The translations under genes and the position numbers were made by a program. Of a stretch of DNA of 64,000 nucleotides, positions 58,701 to 64,000 are shown in pieces (within the stretch, counting starts at the first letter, position 1; every line of letters begins with the position of its first letter). The DNA lies in contig NZ_AP018795.1 of assembly GCF_003966655.1 (NCBI RefSeq), forward strand, positions 682,001-746,000, given 5' to 3'. The notes under the pieces are model-generated. The model was not told the DNA's origin, made no database searches, and worked only from the letters and a program-made list of their open reading frames with translations. The DNA comes from Acidithiobacillus ferridurans. GTDB taxonomy: Bacteria; Pseudomonadota; Gammaproteobacteria; Acidithiobacillales; Acidithiobacillaceae.

Positions 58701-61375
58701 AGGTCTTGAGGCTTGCGGAAGAGGTCGATGAGCGGCGAAAGCAGGACTGGCACGAGGATGATCCCGGTAACCAAGGTAGTCCATAACCAGGAGAAGGCCG
58801 GACCCAGGAGCCAGCCCCCCGCCAGCAGCAGCAACAGTGCGGATGACACCAGGCTGCGGCGGAGATTGTCAAAAATTTTCCATATCGACAAGTCGGATAG
58901 CGGATTGGTCGGACGCGGCGCCCGCATACCGTTAGCGGTTGGGGCACCGGGTACCGACGGCAACAGCCAGCCGATAATCTGCCAGTCACCCCGAATCCAT
59001 CGGTGTCGACGGGAGACTTCTGCGGTGTAACTGCCAGGCAATTCTTCAATCAGGACGACGCTGGTCGCCAGTGCCGCACGGGCATACCCGCCTTCCAGCA
59101 AATCGTGACTGAGGATAAGGTTTTCTGGAAAACGGCCATCAACCGCCTGGCGGAAGGCATCTACATCGTAGATGCCCTTGCCGATGAATGAGCCTTCGCT
59201 GAAAATATCCTGATAGACATCGGACACCTCGCGCGTATAGGGGTCAATCCCAGAATCCCCAGCCATGAGTTTAGTAAATAGCGATTGACCGGCGCTGGTC
59301 AGGTCGATCGCTACGCGGGGCTGAATGATCGCGTAGCCATCGACGATACGGCCCTTATCGACGTCATATACGGCTTGGTTGAGTGGATGCGCCATATGAC
59401 CGATCAGTGCCCGCGCCGTGTCACGGGGCAATTGGGTGTCGGTATCGAGGGTGATGACATAACGAATGCTGCCGAGGATGGACAGGTCGCCGACCTGCTC
59501 TGAGAATGCTGCCGCCTCCGCCGCCCCTCTCAGCAGCGCATTAAATTGTTCCAGTTTGCCGCGTTTGCGTTCGTAGCCCATCCACACCTGTTCAAATGCG
59601 TTCCAGACTCGGGGCCGGTGAAACCAATAAAACAGGCAGGGTCGATCATCGACATAGCGGGCGTTGAGGGTCTGAATAGCGACACGTGCATAGTCGATTA
59701 ATAAAGCATCTTCCGGACTGGTCTGCTCTGCCGCATCCCGAAAATCCGTCAGTAACGCAAAGTAAATATTGGAATCGCGGTTTCCGAGGTAGCGGATTTC
59801 CTGGGCCTCCAGCAACGCGTCAATTTCCTGTGGCGAACTCAGCAGTGTCGGGATAACGACCATGCAGCGGTGCGCATCAGGAACACCCTGCGAAAAATCC
59901 ATCTGCGGCAAGGCGCCGGGCGCCATAAAAAGAGTGATCAGGCGATTTACCAGAGAAACCGCCAAAGCCGAAATACTCACAACCCCGACCATGCCTAGCC
60001 ACCAGACACGCCAGTCGGTGGGGCTGAGGCCCTCAAGAGGGACGCGCAAAATTAAACTGATCAGCACCGTCAACAGGAGTATGGCGCTGATATACAAGGA
60101 AAGGCGGAGATGATCGCCCATTTGTCTGGCCGCTGACCGCCATTCAAAATAGCAGCCCATCGCCAGATCAAGACGCTGCCGACCCCGATCCAGCAGGTAA
60201 TAGCCGACATGCGCAGATCGATCTTCGCTGCCTGTTTGCTGCGATGCCGCCTGGGCAAGTGCAATCGCCTCCTCCGCCACCGCCAGCTCATCACGCCCAC
60301 TGCTGCGTGCAATATCTTCAATAGCGTGGCGATATCGATCGCGTGTTGCGAAATCCTGTCCGTCGTATATGCCCATCGGGTCCTGGCGCAGGCTTTGTTC
60401 GACAACACTGTACGCTTCGACATGACTTCGCCAGTCCATAGCCGCGAGAAAATTCAGGCTTCCAATGCTGTTCGCCATGGATATCTGGTTGGCAGCGGAC
60501 TTTCTGGCGGACACTTCAGACAACTGGGTAGCGGTTATGCCCTGTTCAAGTAATTTATGTTCGACCCAGGTTTGCACGAACGCCATAGCGGGACCGTAGG
60601 CTTGCAATCTGGCGTAAAACTCCTCCACAAACGGCGCCGTCAAGGGCATATCCGCATGCGCAAATTCAGCAAGTAATTGAATCAGCAGGTTCGGCTTTTT
60701 TTCTGCGGCGGCGAGCATGCGATCCGCCCAGATCATGGCAGCATTGCGTTCCTCCCGCCGACAAGCAACGTTCAGACTAGCGCGACGCAGGTTTTCCAGT
60801 AACGCCAATTGCAGCATGATGGGGAAGGCCCATAATTCGCCCAGCGTTAATGCCGTAATGGTCTGATAAGCATGGATATAGGCGCTGACGTTATCTCCGT
60901 CGACGCGGGCATCCTGATGCGCAATCAATTCAGAGGCGAGGTCGTAGACACGGGGGAACCCCGCCAAGCTGCCGGATTGCAGGCGTGGCAGTTGCTTGCC
61001 ATAATCGACAGGCAAATGCCTTCGGGCTAGAATGATTTGCTGCTCAATGAGGTAGAAATTATCAAGCAGCCAGATCTCGCCAGACTGTGTCCGCTGCTCA
61101 GCCTGCGCGGTCCCTGCAGTGAGCACGTCATAGGCTGCACGAAGAACATCGGCATTGTCGGCCAAGCGTGGTAGCAGGCGATCTGGCCCAGGGTATGGAT
61201 CAATAGCATGCTGACCAGCCAACATTACCGCATGTTGTTTCAGTTGTTCAACACTGAACAGCTCCGAGCGTAACAAGTCCATATCCGACGCATTGTTTAG
61301 GGCGTTTTTTACGCAGGATGAGAACTCTAATTTTTTTGTAGATATGACGCTCTCCTCGGAGTAATTTGGCGACAC
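52706..61375 (-). CDS. ndvB: NdvB-type cyclic beta-glucan synthase (GT84-GH94 fusion)
   Basis: 2889-residue inner-membrane enzyme. Layout: N-terminal helical part (1-420); membrane helices about 425-445 and 455-480; GT84 domain with VITLDTDTQLPRDTA (about 641), LILSHDLLEGGYARA and RRHRWIRGDWQ (about 791); more helices 845-1000; a glycoamylase-like domain (about 1250-1460); two beta-supersandwich regions; and a C-terminal GH94 phosphorylase domain with RDQLQDSMALIH (about 2440) and the acid-bearing MGSGDWNDGMNLVG (about 2570). The enzyme makes, elongates and cyclises beta-1,2-glucan in this family. Start is GTG; the next ATG is 31 codons in. No frameshift in 8.7 kb. No cgmA exporter nearby. 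Confidence 0.92.
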   Translation of the reverse strand: MSPNYSEESVISTKKLEFSSCVKNALNNASDMDLLRSELFSVEQLKQHAVMLAGQHAIDPYPGPDRLLPRLADNADVLRAAYDVLTAGTAQAEQRTQSGEIWLLDNFYLIEQQIILARRHLPVDYGKQLPRLQSGSLAGFPRVYDLASELIAHQDARVDGDNVSAYIHAYQTITALTLGELWAFPIMLQLALLENLRRASLNVACRREERNAAMIWADRMLAAAEKKPNLLIQLLAEFAHADMPLTAPFVEEFYARLQAYGPAMAFVQTWVEHKLLEQGITATQLSEVSARKSAANQISMANSIGSLNFLAAMDWRSHVEAYSVVEQSLRQDPMGIYDGQDFATRDRYRHAIEDIARSSGRDELAVAEEAIALAQAASQQTGSEDRSAHVGYYLLDRGRQRLDLAMGCYFEWRSAARQMGDHLRLSLYISAILLLTVLISLILRVPLEGLSPTDWRVWWLGMVGVVSISALAVSLVNRLITLFMAPGALPQMDFSQGVPDAHRCMVVIPTLLSSPQEIDALLEAQEIRYLGNRDSNIYFALLTDFRDAAEQTSPEDALLIDYARVAIQTLNARYVDDRPCLFYWFHRPRVWNAFEQVWMGYERKRGKLEQFNALLRGAAEAAAFSEQVGDLSILGSIRYVITLDTDTQLPRDTARALIGHMAHPLNQAVYDVDKGRIVDGYAIIQPRVAIDLTSAGQSLFTKLMAGDSGIDPYTREVSDVYQDIFSEGSFIGKGIYDVDAFRQAVDGRFPENLILSHDLLEGGYARAALATSVVLIEELPGSYTAEVSRRHRWIRGDWQIIGWLLPSVPGAPTANGMRAPRPTNPLSDLSIWKIFDNLRRSLVSSALLLLLAGGWLLGPAFSWLWTTLVTGIILVPVLLSPLIDLFRKPQDLDWAAHLSLTRASASRPLFSALLTVALLPYDAVMSLDAILRSGIRMLFTRRGLLLWQLPSYRSRNACHTPGDFFREIWSAPLLAILLGIALVTASSLGTSSPSVLLFSMPILGLWLFSPVIAWWISRPLRTGVTGLDDIQRRFLRLSARRTWRFFDDFVGPAEHWLPPDNFQEYPTTVIASRTSPTNMGMSLLASLAAYDFGYITAGEFLQLTENTVTTMEQLERYHGHFYNWYDTRTLQILSPQYISAVDSGNLGGCLLTLQAGLNALKTHPVLPDNAFAGLQDTLYLLATCIHDIPTTDLANKVLALQDVLSAMTLNGCPPSLVDAHHQLADIQRISGDLVNGFPADVPADSDCAYWAKAFYQQCQALALDLETLVPDARDVNNTLTLAELAHGIATGTAAARAAAAERLRVIDQLVDRCRALAAMDFEFLYDPARDLLAIGYDVGERRRDPSCYDLLASEARLASFLLIAQGQAPQKHWFSLGRLLTSYGGELCLISWSGSMFEYLMPQLIMPDFPNTLLYQTCKAAVSRQIEYGRQRTVPWGISESCFNAVDMHQVYQYRAFGVPGLGFKRGLGDDLVIAPYASALALTVMPWEACHNLQNLAAQGFLGAYGFYEAIDYTPSRVPPGERHAIVRTFMAHHQGMSLLAFAHVLLNQPMQRRFLSDPGIQATQLLLQERLPRQEATFHPHAAEVSAAANVSSVEITTIMRVYSNPDTSMPEVHLLSNGRYHVMINHAGSGYSHLDGLAVNRWREDTAADVWGTFIYLRDRQSGHFWSTTHQPTRSKADHYEAIFVQARAEYRRRDQMIESYMEVSVAPEDNVEIRRVTLTNISPRIRQIELTSYTEIVLAPLNADLAHRAFSNLFVQTEILSKHNAILCTRRRRSPDEQVPWMFHLFAAPGVAASAASYETDRAQFIGRGRTAEHPRVFDSLQQATLSNSEGPVLDPIVAIRRTLTLGVDESATVQIISGMADTREAAIALLEKYGDRHLVERAFEMAWFQGQEVLRHLSASEADAQVFGRLANSVVYASALRRAAPSVIARNQLGQSGLWRFGISGDLPIVLLRVRQLNRINLVKQILQAHAYWRLKGLATDLVIVNEDFTSYRATLQDQIMGLIHAGPEAQIVDKPGGVFLRRAEELSEEDRVLFQTVARIILTDSADSLLEQVERRVSGDRFPAPLNPQSPPAVEIIQPLLPRERIFFNGLGGFTADGREYVISLEPGQITPAPWANVIASPHIGTVISESGGAYTWVENAHEFRLTTWHNDPLSDSSGEALYIRDEDTGAFWSPSPLPARGQSGYVCRHGFGYTIFEHYESGISSEMTTYVAMDAPVKFVVVKLHNHSKRPRRLSLTAYWELVLGEWRHANMMHIVTESDPHNGALYAHNDYGRECGHRVVFVQTSERERTITGNRSEFIGRNGTLAKAAALYRSRLSDKTGAGFDPCAAIQTPIHLAEGAEREIVFVFGTAASTDEAQQYTDRFANREYARQALAGVREYWSRTLGTIYVETPDPALNVLANGWLVYQTISSRLWGRSGYYQSGGAYGFRDQLQDSMALIHTTPGLAREQLIRCAERQFCQGDVQHWWHPPHGQGVRTHISDDYLWLPYATCRFVMATGDTGILDEPIHFLEGRELNSEEESYYDQPQRSAESASLYDHCVRALKNGLRLGVHGLPLMGSGDWNDGMNLVGHEGRGESVWLAWFLIQNLQQFAGLARIRGDSTIVDLCVQQAVVLQENIEKNAWDGAWYRRAYFDDGTPLGSATNDECQIDSISQSWSILSSAGDPLRARQAMAAVDKYLVRRDAQLIQLLNPPFDRSALEPGYIKGYVPGVRENGGQYTHAAIWTAMAFAQMGDKVRAWELFNMLNPVRHGSSAESIARYKVEPYVMCADIYGAAPHVGRGGWTWYTGAAGWMYRLTIETLLGLSLEVDHLRITPRVPADWKFYKVHYRYRDTLYHITVHGDSTASTRVVRITLDGAELPQDRIPLMDDRREHDVDVYLD

Positions 61376-61472
61376 ATTAAAGCATCATCTATTCCCCCTC
61401 CACTGCTTATGTACTGCAACATGTTCTTGTTACGGGACTCCTCCACACTTTTTTGGCTGGGCGCCGCTGATT

Positions 61473-61601
61473 TCAGCGGGGAACGATGGTGGCACCCATA
61501 TCGCTGGAATGCTTCTTGGCCTGTTTGGCCTGTTTTTTCTCTTTGGGCGTCATCGCTGGCTGCTTCTTGGTTTCTTTATTGCTTTTCTGTGTTTTGCTCA
61601 T
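61473..61601 (-). CDS. Small lysine-rich protein
   Basis: 42 codons: MSKTQKSNKETKKQPAMTPK, EKKQAKQAKKHSSDMGATIV. Highly basic and Gln/Lys-rich, like the short MSK.QK.NKE.KK proteins scattered in proteobacteria, with unknown function. GGGGA lies eight bases before the ATG. Too short for usual gene finders; the opposite strand carries a hydrophobic frame that I judge a shadow. Confidence 0.55.
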   Translation of the reverse strand: MSKTQKSNKETKKQPAMTPKEKKQAKQAKKHSSDMGATIVPR

Positions 61602-61666
61602 GATGGTTTCCCCTATGCAGATGATTGAAATCTATAGTCAATCTGGAGTGATCTTGTTACCGGGCT

Positions 61667-61996
61667 TTAATGCGTCCTGCTCTGGTACCCTTTACCATTG
61701 GTCATGGCATCATGCAGCTCTGACTTGAGCCCTGCAATATCGGCCGTCTTGGATCTCAGTTGCTGCGCTGCGCGAATAGCGCCTGCCCGGTCATGGTGGG
61801 ACTTCAACGTGACAATCCTTTCTTCCAACCGGTGCTGCGCGATCTCTTCATGGTTGAGGTGCTCGCGCATCTGAGCGATGGTCCTGTTATGCGTGAGCGG
61901 ATAAGGGGCCGATACCCTGTCCGTACTTGCCTGGGCTCCGGCAGCGACACTACCGATGAGCAGTATACCGGCCATGGTTGCCATCCAGCGGTTCAT
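61667..61996 (-). CDS. Secreted hypothetical protein
   Basis: 109 residues: signal peptide (MATMAGILLIGSVAAGAQA, cleaved near AQA-S) and a mature charged, helical part with NRTIAQMREHLNHEEIAQHR and GAIRAAQQLRSKTADIAGLK. AGGAG seven bases upstream fixes the start at the second of two ATGs. No family recognised; likely periplasmic coiled-coil protein. Confidence 0.65.
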   Translation of the reverse strand: MNRWMATMAGILLIGSVAAGAQASTDRVSAPYPLTHNRTIAQMREHLNHEEIAQHRLEERIVTLKSHHDRAGAIRAAQQLRSKTADIAGLKSELHDAMTNGKGYQSRTH

Positions 61997-62419
61997 GATC
62001 ATGCTCCTGTGTAGCGATGTGCGACAAACCACGCACCATGCATTTCACAGTATAACCCATTCCTGGTCGCGCGTGCGGTAACATAAGCATAACCCCGTTT
62101 GCTGCCCGGCCTGGGCATTTCCTGTTCCAACCAGCGAGAAAGCCCAACCCCCGGAGAAATTCTCTATGGGGCACCAACCCCGATTGTGCGGTCATGGGTT
62201 CTTCTGTTGCGGACCGCTTAAAAGGACGCACAGTTCGTGCCATTTTTGTCGTCGGGTCCTCCTGCAACTCTCCCTGTAGGTGAATCTTTTTTGTCGAGTC
62301 CATTATACCGGAAAACCTTACAGGCTGGGCTCTTCATATTGTTTTTCCATCACATCATCGCGGAATTAGGGCTGGACGTTGTCCAGCATGACCGACTAAT
62401 GATCGTTTGACCGACATTG

Positions 62420-62445
62420 ATAGTAAGGCGTTTATGCATTACTAT
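62420..62445. promoter_or_regulatory. Candidate operator of vapBC
   Basis: Inverted repeat ATAGTAA-(12 bases)-TTACTAT, extended by TTG/CAA with a one-base bulge, 40 bases before the vapB ATG. Fits an AbrB-type VapB binding site by position and symmetry. Confidence 0.5.
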
Positions 62446-62484
62446 GCAAGACATCAACCTACGTAACCGCGAGGGTAGACCACC

Positions 62485-62736
62485 ATGACTACATTGACCG
62501 TTACCGCACGGGGACAAGTGACGTTTCGCAAGGATGTACTGCAACACCTCGGCATCAAGCCGGGTGACAAGATCGAACTGGACTTGCTGCCAGATGGCCG
62601 GGTGGCACTCAAGGCGGCACGGCCCACAGGGTCGATAGACAGCTTTGTCGGCCTGCTCGCAGGTAGAACGCAGAAGGTTGCTACCATCGAAGAAATCAAC
62701 GAGGCGGCGGCGCAAGGCTGGGCAGGCAAGCAATGA
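62485..62736 (+). CDS. vapB: VapB-type AbrB/MazE-fold antitoxin
   Basis: 83 residues. The N-terminal swapped-hairpin domain TLTVTARGQVTFRKDVLQHL then IKPGDKIELDLLPDGRVALK is typical of SpoVT/AbrB antitoxins; the C-terminal tail (IDSFVGLLAGRTQKVATIEE) would cover the VapC active site. Stop overlaps the vapC ATG by 4 bases. GAGGG about nine bases upstream. Confidence 0.9.
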   Translation: MTTLTVTARGQVTFRKDVLQHLGIKPGDKIELDLLPDGRVALKAARPTGSIDSFVGLLAGRTQKVATIEEINEAAAQGWAGKQ

Positions 62737-63128
62737 AGATCGCCGTCGATACCAACGTCCTTGTGCGTGCGGTTGTGCGTGACGATCCCGCACAAGCGGA
62801 CGTTGCCGCCGCAGTCTTGACCGATGCCGAGTTGATCGCGGTGGCTCTGCCGTGTCTATGCGAATTTGTTTGGGTGCTATTGCGCGTATATGAGTTCCAG
62901 CAAACTGACGTGGCTGGCGCGATTCGAGCGCTACTTGCCGCCACCAACGTGGAAATGAACCGGCCCGCCGTGGAGGCTGGCTTGCTGATGCTCGACGCAG
63001 GCGGAGACTTTGCCGATGGCGTCATTGCCTACGAAGGCCACTGGCTTGGCGGGGAAACCTTCGTTTCCTTCGATAAGAAGGCAGTGGCACTCCTTACCGC
63101 GCAAGGGCAATCAACGCACCTTTTGTAG
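62733..63128 (+). CDS. vapC: VapC-type PIN-domain ribonuclease toxin
   Basis: 131 residues. PIN-domain acidic residues are all present: D in VDTNVLVRAVVRDD, E in LCEFVWVLLRVYEF, D in GGDFADGVIAYEG and D in FVSFDKKAV. Homologues cleave tRNA or rRNA. The pair is intact and presumably active, with autoregulation through VapB. Confidence 0.92.
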   Translation: MKIAVDTNVLVRAVVRDDPAQADVAAAVLTDAELIAVALPCLCEFVWVLLRVYEFQQTDVAGAIRALLAATNVEMNRPAVEAGLLMLDAGGDFADGVIAYEGHWLGGETFVSFDKKAVALLTAQGQSTHLL

Positions 63129-63144
63129 GGAAAACCGCCTATTT

Positions 63145-63285
63145 CTAATGCGAGTTAGAATAATACAGGGTAGCCAGGCTATTGAGGCTGACAGCGATAT
63201 CGGGATGTCCATCGGGCAGCAGGGTCTTGAGGCGGATATCCAGCGCTTCTAGGAAAAGTGGCTCCGCGTCTCCTCTGGTAGAGTT
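63145..63285 (-). pseudogene. Kinesin-light-chain-type TPR relic
   Basis: Minus-strand translation: GDAEPLFLEALDIRLKTLLP followed by DGHPDIAVSLNSLATLYYSN and a stop. This is one complete TPR of the kinesin-light-chain type (A..L..RAL.I....G..HPD.A.SLN.LA.LY). No start codon or further repeats are present, so it is a fragment of a large TPR protein gene, cut on both sides. Confidence 0.65.
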
Positions 63286-63377
63286 TCTATTGAACAAGGA
63301 CTAGAAGTCTAGACGTATAATGTGACAATATGATGAAGTTTTGATGATAGAACGGTGACATAACCAAACAAGCGCCA

Positions 63378-63416
63378 AAAAAACCAAAGGCCCCGTCGGG
63401 AACCGGCGGGGCCTTT
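63378..63416 (-). terminator. Intrinsic terminator of the alanine-zipper lipoprotein
   Basis: Perfect 10-bp stem AAAGGCCCCG/CGGGGCCTTT; on the minus strand it is followed by GGTTTTTTTGG. Placed 24 bases after the lipoprotein stop. Confidence 0.88.
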
Positions 63417-63439
63417 GCACATCCACTACGACGATAAAA

Positions 63440-63745
63440 TTACTTCATCATCGACTTTTTGAACATCCGCTCCACCTTCGTGTTGGCTTCATCAGCCTTC
63501 TGATTGGCAGCGTTGGCGGTGCTCATCGCCTGATCAGCGGTGCTCTGCGCGGCGTTGGCTTTGCTCAGGGCATCGGTAGCGGTGCTCTGCGCGGCATTGG
63601 CCTTGGCCAGTGCTTCGTTGGCGGTGGACTGCGCGGCATCAGCCTTCGCAGAAACCTTGGCAAGGTCAGAACTGGTCGCACAACCGGCCAGGCCCAAGGG
63701 CAAAATCAGCGCAGTTACCTTCAAAGCGGTGGTGAACTTGCTCAT
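63440..63745 (-). CDS. Lpp-like alanine-zipper lipoprotein
   Basis: 101 residues. Signal ALKVTALILPLGLAGC with lipobox LAGC; the mature protein is one long Ala-zipper coiled coil of heptads (AQSTANEALAKANAAQSTAT and so on), ending MFKKSMMK with a C-terminal lysine as in Braun lipoprotein, which is the residue linked to peptidoglycan. The OprI/Lpp-like role is outer-membrane tethering or structure. AGGAG seven bases before the ATG fixes the start. Confidence 0.85.
   Translation of the reverse strand: MSKFTTALKVTALILPLGLAGCATSSDLAKVSAKADAAQSTANEALAKANAAQSTATDALSKANAAQSTADQAMSTANAANQKADEANTKVERMFKKSMMK
63516..63662. repeat. 42-base tandem repeats within the lipoprotein gene
   Basis: GCGGTGCTCTGCGCGGC recurs at 63537 and 63579 and with two changes at 63621, a 42-base (14 residue, two heptads) period; a partial copy lies at 63516. 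Suggests expansion by unit duplication. Confidence 0.8.
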
Positions 63746-64000
63746 AGCAGTCTCCTTTGTTGGGTTGGAAAAACGAGCAAACAAAGCATAGCTAAAAAAA
63801 CAACAACGCGCCAGTCTTTACACACATTTCTCCGGTGTGCCGCAATCCGGTACATTGGTCGCAAGAGCGACCGCCTGGCTCATCTTCACGGGCACTCCGC
63901 AAAAAATGTATCACCTCTTTTAAGCTGATCCAAGATCATCCAGCCGGCATGGTAACAGCGCATAAACCTCGGGCAGGGGGGCTGCCTCCTATCTCGTTGT
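63746..64000. other. No gene seen up to window edge
   Basis: 255 bases upstream of the lipoprotein gene; presumably its promoter. No supported coding frame, tRNA or repeat. Confidence 0.5.

Noticed and set aside
61486-61728. Hydrophobic 80-codon plus-strand frame
   Set aside because: Its Phe/Leu/Val/Cys composition is the complement of lysine codons in the small basic gene on the other strand.
61950-62303. 117-codon minus-strand frame starting MDSTKKIHLQGELQ
   Set aside because: The first 36 residues look plausible, but the remainder is Arg/Gly/His junk that runs over the start of the secreted-protein gene; no good ribosome site.
63516-63662. CRISPR-like periodic repeat
   Set aside because: The 42-base period is coding (heptad repeats of an alanine-zipper lipoprotein) with no unique spacers.

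Overview
The window reads as a chromosome segment of an acidophilic chemolithoautotroph, most likely an Acidithiobacillus. This is an inference from the protein families (DsrE-type sulfur-carrier relative, NnrS, DUF2202, PaoABC-type molybdoenzyme, many Pro/Tyr-rich envelope proteins), the mostly GC-rich coding and the mixture of conserved gammaproteobacterial/acidithiobacillian operons with insertion-sequence debris. No search was run, so the genus is not proven.

Bases 1-17020 are conserved core. They hold the end of hslU; a leftward operon ftsY-ftsE-ftsX-rpoH-dsrE-like joined by 4-base overlaps; rightward rsmD-coaD-fdx; a leftward operon hemA-prfA-prmC-mutM-dynamin-like GTPase; and rightward TPR protein-lolB-ispE-tRNA-Gln-prs-tRNA-His.

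Bases 17021-24600 are accessory and decayed: an outer-membrane barrel gene, relics of IS4, IS1380, IS3 and IS5 transposases, a truncated DinJ-type antitoxin that keeps its palindromic operator, a TRIC-type channel, and an apparently intact prlF-yhaV toxin-antitoxin pair with a 40-base palindrome upstream.

Bases 24600-31140 hold a polysaccharide locus: a chain-length/KpsE-like inner membrane protein, a Wza-like outer-membrane lipoprotein, an OpgH/MdoH-like glucosyltransferase, galU and a GNAT acetyltransferase. An enormous NdvB-type cyclic beta-glucan synthase (2889 residues, 52706-61375) lies in the same window, so two glucan systems are encoded within about 37 kb. Bases 31140-38260 hold a truncated DUF262 (GmrS-like) restriction gene and a run of at least seven small secreted or lipid-anchored Pro/Tyr/Gly-rich proteins around an outer-membrane barrel, then an ArdC fragment and orphan hypotheticals.

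Bases 38400-43080 encode mocA, converging on a three-subunit molybdenum hydroxylase whose FAD subunit carries the four cysteines of the PaoB group. Bases 43500-49640 carry a PDC-sensor membrane protein, a DUF167 protein, a b561-like membrane protein, nnrS, a HicB-type helix-turn-helix remnant and eno. Bases 49700-52700 are again debris (a RelE-type toxin with a frameshift and a nonsense codon beside its intact antitoxin, an IS256 relic) around a DUF2202 gene. After ndvB come three small genes or relics, vapBC with a candidate operator, a kinesin-light-chain-type TPR relic and an alanine-zipper lipoprotein with a strong terminator.

The most promising places for new biology are the hybrid glucan synthesis/export locus (24608-31014) and the Pro/Tyr-rich envelope cluster (31855-36405). 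The toxin-antitoxin relics that keep operators or antitoxins but have lost toxins are a second theme.
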